Source of the DNA: Dromaius novaehollandiae
Taxonomy: Eukaryota > Chordata > Aves > Casuariiformes > Dromaiidae
Length of the DNA stretch: 64,000 bases
NCBI RefSeq assembly: GCF_036370855.1
Contig: NC_088112.1
Span: 17,910,469-17,974,468 of the forward strand
Direction of reading: 5' to 3'
The notes beneath the pieces are model-generated. The model was not told the origin of the DNA. It ran no database searches and saw only the letters and a list, made by a program, of their open reading frames with translations. Made by a program: the position numbers and the translations under genes. Below are positions 55,031 to 64,000 of this stretch, piece by piece (the stretch's first letter is position 1; every line of letters begins with the position of its first letter).

Positions 55031-58000
55031 CGCAAAAAGGAAAAAAAGATATCTTTATATATATTCTTAATATATATATTTCTATATATTTATGTTTTTT
55101 TTATATATTTTATATATTTTTATATTTTTTTTTTCCTCCCCGTTTCCATTATACCAAGTGCGGGGTGAGGCGAGGCAGAGCCCGGCCCGTCTGTAACGCT
55201 TGAAAAACCTCCCAGGTGGAAATGCAAGCTTTTCCCTCGCCCGGCTCGCCGGGAAGGGCGATCCGAGTGCTTAAAGACTGCTTATCTTCGGAGGTACCGG
55301 GATGCGTAATTTCCTTGTTAGAAGCTCGGGAGCGTGATCCCGGTTATCTGGGATGTCTGTCATGAAGTATCACGTTGTCCCGCGATGCTGAACCGATTTA
55401 GGGCAGGTAGAGGTGAGTAACGAGTAGCTACCGCGCTTGCAGTGCCGGAGCTTTCTGAAGTTACTTACTGAAGATTTCTGTGCTGAAAGACTTCTCCTGC
55501 TTAAAGAACAACTATCTACACTTATCCCCTTGTCCTTGACTAAACCAAATCTCTGTGAGAAGTTACCCTGGATCCTAAGGTTATATTTTTCCCCAGACTC
55601 TGGTGTTTTGATTTGGGTTTTTTTTTGGTAGGAAAGGACCCCGTTGCTTGCAGGGAAAGCTTTCAGCTCTAGCCGGTTTGCTAGCTCTGTGCAAACAGAC
55701 GGTGGTTCCTAAAGCGCAGGGGGATGCAGCCCGGCTTGCAGGGTTCCTGCAGGACGCACCCGAGTGACGAGTCCTGCCGTCTGCGGGAGGCTTTACACTG
55801 GCGTCTTATTAATGGCCTGACCGGTGTGTAAAACCCGGAGCAGTCCTGATGCCTCAGTCGTGCAAAGAAGTATTTTTATGCAGTTGCCTCCAGCTGTGAA
55901 CACCCCCGGGGAGTAGAGTTGCTCGGGCTGCGTGCGGGGTTGCGTGTGCGGGAGGGGGGCAGGAGGTGGCACTGGGAAGAGCATTGCGCGTGCTGCGTGT
56001 TTGCTGCTGCCGGGCGATGGCGAGGGGATCGCTGGCACCGCTGTCGCCTGTCCCTTCTCCTCCAAGCCTGGCCGTATTGCCGTGTCTTGATAAAGGGTGA
56101 CGTTCAGATACGTTCGTATGCAACCCTGAATGCCAGAGCAGAGGGGTGCTTGCAAGCCGTAATCACAAAATCTAGTTAACTTCTTGCTCCCATCAGGAAT
56201 TAGCCTGCCAGTCGTGGCAGCAGCTCTCTTCCAACTCCCCCAATAAACGTGCTTAGAGATGGGAAGGGTTTCTGTGGCACTGCCTAAGATCATGTGCAGC
56301 CGCTTGCTGAGATTTAGTTAACTGCGGAAAGCTTGTTTTGTGCTGCGAACGCTCGGATGGAGATTGTACAGGGGAAAATAAAGCAAAACCACATCGTGGG
56401 GTTTCTAATGCAAGTGTGAGCTTGTTGAGACGTTTAGTGTGACAGACTTTTGTCAATACTGAAAGCAAATTTTGGAATGAGTAGCAGATTCAAGGAATGC
56501 ATGTTAGTCATCCTGCCCTCTATTAATAGTCATTTTAAGTACACTTATTCATACATATTAAAGTTTCAGAAAGTGTGTGTTTCTTGACCAAATTCCTTTC
56601 CATTACAAAGACCTCTCGCTAGCCAAGCAGCTTCTTTCCTTTTTGTGCTTGGATTTCTGTGGAGCAAGAGTGTTTCCATCCGCATGAACGTCCACTGGTG
56701 CCTGGGGTCAGATTTTTGTTAAATTCTGTTTTTGTCTTTCTTTGAGGTTTACCACAATAATTCAGAAGCGAAACCCATGCCCCGTGTGCTCTCTGGACGT
56801 GACCCCGTGATACTTTATTCTTTGTCCCTGCACCAAAAGCACCAATACCTACACCGATCCCGGGTGGTGCTGGCATAGTTTCTGAAAGAGATGCACGTAA
56901 AAAGAAGCAAGCGCAATACTAACATGCTGGTTGCTCTTCCCTTTAATGTTCCTTAAATATCTGGCAAGTAAAAGAGGATAGGAAATAATAAAGGAAGGAT
57001 AAATGTGTAGTTTTGGCAATAAAAGCCAGTTTGGACAACTAGGGCTTAGTTTCTGGCCCTGTGACAGGCACCCATCTAAATCTGGAGAAATTGCTTATTT
57101 TAATGTTGCGGGAGCTCATTTTTCCCGTGGGTTTTACTTGAGCAGAACATGCTGTAGATGCCTCGTCTGATATGTGCGCAAACATTTTTTAGCGATGTGG
57201 TCGAAACGTGGAAGTGTCTCCGCTTGTTCCGCAACAAAAGCTTGAATTCACAGTGCATAGTTTTCACACTGTAGTGAAAATGTTAATGTGGGGATTACAG
57301 AAATATCCAGTTGTTGTAAACAAAGCCGGACCGTTCTGTGCACAATGGATTTATTGTCTGTATTAGCCACGGAGTGTCCAGATTAATCAGCTTCATGACA
57401 AGAAAAATTCAATGGGAGTACACAAGACGCGGTCAAGAATCCAAGACAGGAAAATATCTTCTCTGCTGTTCCCAGTGATGCCTGCTGGATTAAAAGGATG
57501 GGCTGGCTTATTGCATCTGCCCTGACCACCTTCATCATCATCATCAGTGCTTCAAAATAATTGAGTCACTCTCTGTAATGTTCAGACAGCAAAAGGCTGT
57601 CAGAAAAGTGCACTTACCCTGCAGATAATTTTTGTTCCCTGAATCAGAAGTATTTTTAGATGCCTTCCGTCTTGCCCTGTTTTCTCGAGGAAATTGCATG
57701 TTTTGTAGTAGGCAGCTGGATAATGCCGCTATTTATACTCCCCCTAGGACAACTTCTCATCAGGTGCTACGAAACCCTGCTGATCCGTTAAGTCCTTCTC
57801 AGTAGCACATCTGAGCAGACAGAAGTAAATGCATAGAATTTCAACAGCTGATAAACTGTTTAATCCCGAGAATAAAAGGACCAGAAGCTAATTCACAGGT
57901 AGCCTAATTCCTCAATAGTCCACGGTTTTCAGATATTTGAACATAGGCTGGGTCTTCAATTATGCAGCGTTCAAGTCTGAATGCACTGAATTCAGTAAGT

Positions 58001-59186
58001 TCGTTGAATTTTCTCTCTTTGAAGTGACTGGATGTGGATTCGAGTTATCAGATCATGGGTTTCTCTCTTGGTAGATACTCCAGGTGAGACGGGAGATTCC
58101 TGAAGGACTGGAAGCAGACCTCTGGTGGGCTAGAAGGATTGCTCCCAAGCCTTGCTGGGTCTGCCCCATCGTGAGGCACCGTGCCTGAGCTAATATAACT
58201 TACCTGTCATCAGGGCTTATTAACTTGGGCTTGGCACCCTCCTAAGTGCAGGCATGAACATTTGGGTCGGCTTAGAGAGCAAGCAAAGTAAGCTCGCATC
58301 TGTCTGCAATATGCCACAGAGACGTTGCTTTAGCCTTGCACATTTTTAGGTGTTTTAGTAGTCCCACGTTAAGGTGGCTTTGGGTGGCCCTGGGGGTGGT
58401 GAGTGCCCTATTCCCACCGAAAGCCGCGGCGGTCCCGACCCCAAGGCTGGGTGCTCCAGGGCTCACCCAGGAGCCTTTATCCCCTCGCCCGTCTCTTGGC
58501 CTGACGGCGCATCCAGTCCCCGTGTCCCCACCAGCGTGCCGCCCGGCGCGTCAGAGCTGAAGTGAAGGAGGTCGCGTGCTGACCCCTCAAGAAAGCTGCT
58601 ACGCTCCACCTAACATGAATTTTAAGTACAAATCCAGGTCACATCTGCTCTGGAAGTGTAACCCTGCTGTACAACTGCCAGGGCTTTTGGGAGCAGCTTT
58701 GCGCGTGCCGCGGAGGGCTCTCCTGCGGTCGGCGGCAGGCTCTCTGGGGCACCGTTTCCGCCAGCAGATAGGCCAAGGGGATGCTGCAATCTCGATGGAG
58801 GACTGGTACCGCTGGTACAGTGCAACAGATCCAGCCCGCGGTGCTTTTCGCAGGTGACTTCTGAGGTGCTGTACGCGATGTGCAGGAGGAGTCTTCACCT
58901 GCCCTGTGTGAGGCTGGTGGACTCCAGCCGCTTGTTAAGAAACTTCAATATTTTATGTGCTATTTCAACACGAGGTGCTATCAAAAAAGGCAGGACAAGA
59001 CAGGGTAAAACTGTTTCATCTGGCTTGGAGGACGTGTGCTAGGTGGTTTGGCTGCTGGTGTGCATATAGATAAAATGCATACTCTAAATGGCTGTTTTTA
59101 TTCCTCCTCTGAACAGAAACTGGGTGAAGGATTAGCAAAGCTGCGGACGGCGAGAGAGGCTCCGTCGGACTGCATGTGCCCCCCAG
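54776..59186 (+). CDS. COL23A1: COL23A1, collagen type XXIII alpha-1 (exons 1-2; continues past window)
   Basis: Two exons of a transmembrane collagen, 54776-54985 and 59117-59186, phases 0 and 1. Residues 1-14 are a short Gly-rich cytoplasmic tail, about 15-33 are a hydrophobic signal anchor (ALCVLLSLSALALCLLLGA), and 34-80 are a coiled-coil candidate (AELQGRLAALEERG ... RVEQLFRE-KLGEGLAKLR). TAREAPSDCMCPPG then leads into the first Gly-X-Y domain, which is outside the window. This matches the collagen XXIII N-terminus, in which the coiled coil nucleates trimer formation and the TAREAPSxCxCPPG segment precedes collagenous repeats. The protein is a type II plasma-membrane collagen that can be shed by furin; the shedding site is not in these exons. 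Collagen XIII and XXV share the layout, but the juxtamembrane match and CLK4 adjacency favour XXIII. Confidence 0.92.
54986..59116 (+). other. COL23A1 intron 1
   Basis: 4.1 kb. It opens with GC-rich sequence, is interrupted at once by an AT-only block (55047-55135), and includes a short CAT repeat (57532-57546), a possible 9-nt microexon at 58075-58083 and a moderately CpG-rich end (58380-58860). No other gene is seen. Confidence 0.6.
55047..55135. repeat. AT-rich low-complexity block inside the CpG island
   Basis: About 90 bp made almost only of A and T (TTTATATATATTCTTAATAT, then long T and TA runs), starting 62 bp after the exon 1 donor and bounded on both sides by GC-rich DNA. Confidence 0.9.
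59117..59186 (+). CDS. COL23A1: COL23A1 exon 2
   Basis: The acceptor is TCCTCTGAACAG and the donor is CCCAG|GTAAGC. The exon is 70 bp and encodes KLGEGLAKLRTAREAPSDCM then CPP, ending one base into a Gly codon. The two Cys residues before the collagenous start are conserved in the family. Confidence 0.93.
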
Positions 59187-62100
59187 GTAAGCGGAGATGC
59201 ACCGGCACGGCCAAGGCCAGGCTGCCGGGGAGTCACGTGCTCCCTGGGTCAACGTCACTGAATTCCTCGTCTTCTGTGTTATATATTCTTCTGCATCAAG
59301 TAAAATACGCTAATTAGTGTTTTTCCAAGTCGAAGCACTCTCTTGTGATTGAGATTATTAACTTCTTGCATTGCCTTGCTTTGGCTTGCTTACAGATAAA
59401 GGAGTTTGAGGCTTGGATAAAGACAGTTAGCTATAAGACTAAAAGAGTGCATAGCTTTACTCAGTCGCGAGCCCTGGGTGTTGGGCCAAAACAATTTAGA
59501 AGTAGTAACAAAATCACTGTGGCTCAGTGTAAGTGCGATAATTAAAAGCTGCAGCCACTCTGCCTTTTAGGAGGGTAGCGACTTCTCCGGCACCGCCTCG
59601 CTGCATGAAAGCTGCCACTGATTGTTTAAATTTCCTCTCAGAGTTTAATGAACTTCTTAAACTGTCAAAACTTCCTGTTCTGCTTTGGAAGTGCACGCTC
59701 CTTGGAAACAATAAACAGCTTAGGTTCGTTTGTAAAGGAATCTCATTTATAGAAATACTTTTTAAGTGCTCTGCTGTTGTGCTGAATGGCATGAATGACT
59801 GTGGTCTGGTGCACTTCAAACCTTGCCTTCTTTTCTCACAGCAGTAGTGAAAGATGGGTGAAAGATGTGCAGTGCTTTGATGGGGAAGAATACCTAGGCA
59901 CGTTGCAAAGCCTTCCACAGCAGCGCTTAGTTCAGTTTGGGTTTTAAAGAAAAAAAAATCTTTTCAGTGTTACACGTGGAAGCAGACAAATGCGCAGGCT
60001 CAAATTTTCCTGACTTACTGGATATGAATCCTATCAGAATACAGCTGACAGCATTAGTCCGTATTCATGAGACAGATTTCCCGGCGATAAACGACCCTAT
60101 TTTTTCTTTCTGTCCTGCGACTCTGCCCTCTCGGCAGACCCGCCGCGGCTGGCGGGGCTCTCGGGTTGTAGCTCCCGCGAGCCCGTGCAGCCCGGGCGCT
60201 GCTGGGGGGCCTCGGTGGTCAAGAGGCTTTTCCTATTCTCTGCAGAAAGTAATTGAGATTTAAGAGGCTGCTTTGTGGCGCACGAAAGTCCCGATTCTGT
60301 TCTGGGTCAGCGGCTTTGCTGGTTGCTGCGTTTGAAAGGTGGGGGAAAGGGAGGGGGGGGCAGCGGTCTCCCCCATGCTGCTGAAAGGCTTGTTGCAGTC
60401 ATTAGTAACGAATGTCAAAATAATTGGTGAGCCGAAGGGAGGCGAAATGCTTTTCTTGTGGATAGAAAGCTACATGGCATCTGCGGCTGATGCTGCCTGC
60501 CGCCGCTCGACAGCAATTACGCGTGCACGTGCTCCGAGAGCCGGTGCCGCGCCGAGGGGAGGACGAGCTGCCAAGCCGTGTTTCACGCCGACCTGCCGCA
60601 AGCGAAGTCGCTGCAGTATGGCTGTAACCCTGGCCGTCGTGGAGCCCTTCAGCTATTTTGGGGTAAACCGAGGGAATTTTCACATTTTTTTTCTTTTTTC
60701 CTGAAGAAGACTGAAGCATCTTCCAGTCTGTAGTTGAAAAGCCCCATCCAGAAGCGTGCCAAGACCTCGTGACCCTTGTGGACCACGTTGCAGCTGAACG
60801 ATGCAACGCCAAGTTGTGAACTAACGGCTGAAGCTCAATTCCCTTCGCCTCCGTGGACCGAAAAGTAGCCACGGGCGAAGAGATCATGCCCTCTTTGGAG
60901 GGGATGTGGAGATATGTGAGATCCTGCTAGTTCTTCTGACCGTGGCCCTGGTGGCAGGCAGGAACGTGGCTTAGCGCACGCTGGAAACGGGAGGGCATCC
61001 GAAACTCCTGGGCCTGCGTTTTTTTTCTCTCTCCAGAAACCCAGCCAAGCTTAAGATGACTTCCGTCTTACGGCGAGATTTGGTTTCAAAGCAAGTCCCC
61101 TGAAGAGCTGTCAACGGTAGTATTACTTGCTTCATTACACCGGTGTAATCCCTGTTTTGGTGTCTCTTTAGTAAAAAAGGAGACTTTCTTGCTGTCCCCT
61201 GGAGCTGCGTTGCCAGCACGTCCCGGTGCCTGGGGAGGGAACGGCAGCCGACTGCTCGCTCAGAGCTGGGCTTTGATTTTGTTTGGCTTTCAACAAGAGC
61301 TCTTTTCCCTTGAACTGAAGTTTGGGGTGCTTTGCTGGGTTTTGCTGAGGTTTGTTTGGGGTTTTTTTTTGGTTTTGCTTTTGCAGATTGCTTTGATGAA
61401 AGCAGCTTGCTACATATTAAAAATCAATCAGGGAAGAGATGACTGTGATCGGTTTAGAAGTGGAAGAAGACGCTGTTATTTTGACTCTGGTGGGACCCTA
61501 AGTCAGCGCTGAGAGCGATAGACCCGTTTCGTGCTTTGAGCTTTACGGAAAGTCAGCTGTGCGGTTATATGGCCCAAGGGGGTTGTTTTAAAGCAGCTCG
61601 GTTTCTTAAATGTGGTCTTTTACGGCTTTTCTCAGGACCGGTGGCGTGGAAGAGCTGCTCTGCAGCTTCTGTGGAGCTGTTGGTGGTGGGACGGGGCCTG
61701 CGGCGGCGGTGGGAGCGCGGCCGCGGCCTGAGGGCTCGGCGGCCAGCAGAGGGGGCCCCGCTATCTCACCAGCGCCGCGGCGAAATCCGAATCCGAGGAA
61801 AAAGAAGAGCTCGGAAAGTGACCACCTGGGCCCCGGCTCCGGGGACGCGGCAGCGACGGCGGGTTCCTTGCTTGCTCCCGCCGCCTCCCGGCCTGTGGAG
61901 TCTCGTGGGGATCCGAAGTGACTTGTTTGGTTTTATTTATTCCACAGCAGTGTGTTGGGGTGGGGGGGACGTCTTGTAATTTTGGCTCCTTTGCTGTTTG
62001 GGCGTTTTTGGGATGCGAGCAAGAGGAAGGGGTTTGGGAGCGTGCCGCAGCCGGGCCTGGAAATACCGCGGTGAGCCCGTTTCCGAACCTCCTGCCGTCA

Positions 62101-64000
62101 GGAGCACGGCCTTTTTCTTTCTTTTCTCGTCTTTTTCTTTGTTTCTTTTTTTTCCCCGCGGCTATTTCAGCCGGGGCACCGCGGTTGCGTGCTGCCGGCG
62201 CTGGTCAGGCCGAGGACAGCCCGTCCCCACGTGTTGGCTCGCTGGGGAACAGCAGCTCAGGGGTTTATTATTGTCCTTCTCGGAGCCAGGGCTGTATCGC
62301 GCTGCGGAGGGGCCCTCTGTCCCCTCGCGTTCGGCTTCCTCCCCCGGGTCGGAGCCTCATATAGCCTTGGGTGTGAGATAAAATTCAGCAGGTGCAGGAA
62401 CACTTGTTTGTGTGGCATTTGTGACAGCCCTTGGCTGATGAGCGCTGGGAGGTGGGTGAGAAGCAAGGCTGGAGCTGTCTGCTGTCTGCTTGCAGTTGTG
62501 TGGCCTTCGACTGCTTTTCCTTGGTGTCCTTTTTTGTTTTTTCTTTTCCCCCTCCTTATATGTTTAAGCATAACCTTTTGAAAGATGAGGTGTGAAAGAT
62601 GTGTTAAATGCGGTATTTGCTTTGCCCGAAGTCTTCAGGGTCTGTGCAAAGGTCCCCCAAGACCCCGAGGTGCTGGTTTATGGCATTATTAGAAGCACGA
62701 GAGTAAAACATTCCCTTTTAAACCCAATGAAAGGGGAGAAGGAGGGGAAATGAAATCCCAAGAGCCACCTCATCCCGATGGAGGACCTGATGGATGAAGA
62801 TCTGCAGGCCGTGCCCCGTATGGCTCCCACGGGCTGCGAGAAGGCAACGAAGGAGTCTGTTCCCAGGGACGCTGCTCCATCTCTGCCGGGAACGTCCCTC
62901 AGATAGTGGAGGAAGGGGTGGGAAGAGGCTGCTCCGTGACAGCAGGAGTGCTCCTACTCTGGTGGATCCCCAGGATGGTCTTGCAGAGCAGAGCCATCAG
63001 CGAGGCAGGGCTATGCCACCTCCTTGGCCATGGCTCTGGCCACACTTTCTGTCCCTGGCTCCTGCTCGCCCCAAGCATGGGCCCACACAGCACTTTTTGT
63101 TCTTGGTGTATTTGAGATCGAAGGTGCAAAACTCCCAGCCCCGTCCACACAGGCTGCAGCCCGAGCCCCACGTCCTCATTTGAGCCGCCATCTGCTTTGT
63201 GCACTGTTCTTGCACGCGTATTTCAGCATATGAATTATTTTTTCACGTGCCTGCTTGTTTAACACCTCCGTGGGCTTTGCTCTCAGAATCACTGAGGACC
63301 TTAACTCCGAATTTCCTGACGGCTCTATGATGCATACGCCCGTCTCCATGTCGAATGCATGCTGAGATGGTGTCATATGCTTTTGAACCTGTGTATATAT
63401 ATTACAAACCAGTGTTAAATGTTGAGTGTAGTAATCTGATGTTCCAGTTAAGATGTGACAAATATTTCCCAATGATGGCTCGGCAGCGCTGGTAGTGAAG
63501 TGGTACTTCGTACTGCAGCACTGCAGATTGCTCCATTTCTGCTCAATTCAAACCATGTGTACATGGCAGAGTGGAGCACTGAAAATCCTTCATACCTCTG
63601 CAGACTCCGAGGCTCCAGGGGCACTCTTGCTGTGCTTTTATTATTATTATTATTTTTTTTAATTTGTGCCCGGCTTTAAACACACAGATTGTTTTTTCCA
63701 ACTTTTTTTCCAGCTTGCTTGAGAAGTTTGGCGCCGTTATGTTCTGTGGTTCTTGGCTACTTGAAATATCTGACTATTTTTACTGCTGTAAATGTTGTCT
63801 TCAGATGTCACTTGCTATCTGCCTTCCCCCTGCATTGTCTCCCCAGGTAATTAGTGCAACAGAATTTCCCTAATTGCTGCAGATCAAGGAGCAGAGGCCT
63901 CTGTTTGCTTTGTAGTACTGACAAATGGCAGATGCTCTCCAGCAGGCCAAACGCGATACTCTAAATTGTATTACGCGGGCTCTTTGTTTCACACTCTTGT
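59187..64000 (+). other. COL23A1 intron 2 (continues beyond window)
   Basis: No Gly-X-Y coding exon is visible. The intron contains CpG-rich patches near 60120-60220, 60480-60620, 61650-61880 and 62040-62360, a long pyrimidine tract with a strong acceptor-like site at 62106-62170, and a TTA repeat near 63638-63663. Confidence 0.6.
61650..62360. promoter_or_regulatory. Intragenic CpG-rich patches, COL23A1 intron 2
   Basis: Two patches with many CpG (GCGGCGGTGGGAGCGCGGCC; GCCGCGAG-like and CACCGCGGTTGCG segments) stand out from the flanking AT-rich DNA. They may be an alternative promoter or enhancer. No initiator or start codon is tied to a recognisable protein. Confidence 0.45.

Noticed and set aside
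58576-58857. 93-codon open frame in COL23A1 intron 1
   Set aside because: No similarity that I recognise, starts with CTG rather than ATG, and has an equally long antisense frame.
61536-62581. Overlapping open frames of 100-150 codons in COL23A1 intron 2
   Set aside because: They coincide with CpG-rich patches and lack Gly-X-Y repeats, signal peptides or consensus splice boundaries, so they are not collagen exons.
1-64000. tRNA, rRNA, snoRNA, miRNA or CRISPR features
   Set aside because: No cloverleaf A/B box pair, box C/D or H/ACA arrangement, known miRNA seed hairpin or regularly spaced repeat array was recognised by eye. Covariance-model searches would be needed to exclude divergent ones.

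Overview
The window looks like vertebrate, most likely avian, genomic DNA. Its coding regions are GT-AG spliced exons of about 60-230 bp inside much longer AT-rich introns. Two strong CpG islands mark promoters. Recognisable interspersed repeats are sparse and very old: one CR1-like 3' end and several MIR/core-SINE-like relics. Bacterial-style operons, CRISPR arrays and intact mobile elements are absent. I infer a bird from the compact introns and low repeat load; a turtle or crocodilian is not excluded. No species-level claim is possible from the sequence alone.

Three protein-coding genes lie head-to-tail on the plus strand. (1) 1-26585 holds the 3' part of RASGEF1C, a Ras/Rap-family guanine-nucleotide exchange factor. 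Twelve coding exons give 413 codons plus a stop; the first ~50 residues and the promoter lie upstream. (2) 38.2-51.03 kb holds the complete CLK4 gene, a LAMMER-family dual-specificity kinase that phosphorylates SR splicing factors. It has a CpG-island promoter, a noncoding first exon and 12 coding exons (477 aa), ending in a short 3' UTR with AATAAA. (3) From about 54.1 kb to beyond the window lies the 5' end of COL23A1, a type II transmembrane collagen. Exon 1 encodes the cytoplasmic tail, membrane anchor and start of the coiled coil, and exon 2 encodes the juxtamembrane segment. The collagenous exons are outside the window.

The 11.9 kb between RASGEF1C and CLK4 is AT-rich and gene-free until the CLK4 CpG island. 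The 3.7 kb between CLK4 and COL23A1 is also without a supported gene. Splice phases close exactly through every listed exon, which is the main evidence for the models.

Points worth a second look: the phase-breaking 91-nt CLK4 exon 4, whose skipping gives an immediate stop; a CT microsatellite that serves as the polypyrimidine tract of the CLK4 start-codon exon; a five-copy TGCATG cluster upstream of a RASGEF1C exon; a 16-bp perfect-pairing hairpin in CLK4; a shortened COL23A1 cytoplasmic tail; a possible 9-nt COL23A1 microexon; and intragenic CpG clusters in COL23A1 intron 2. I did not find a convincing new biological system; the window is mostly an ordinary three-gene vertebrate locus.
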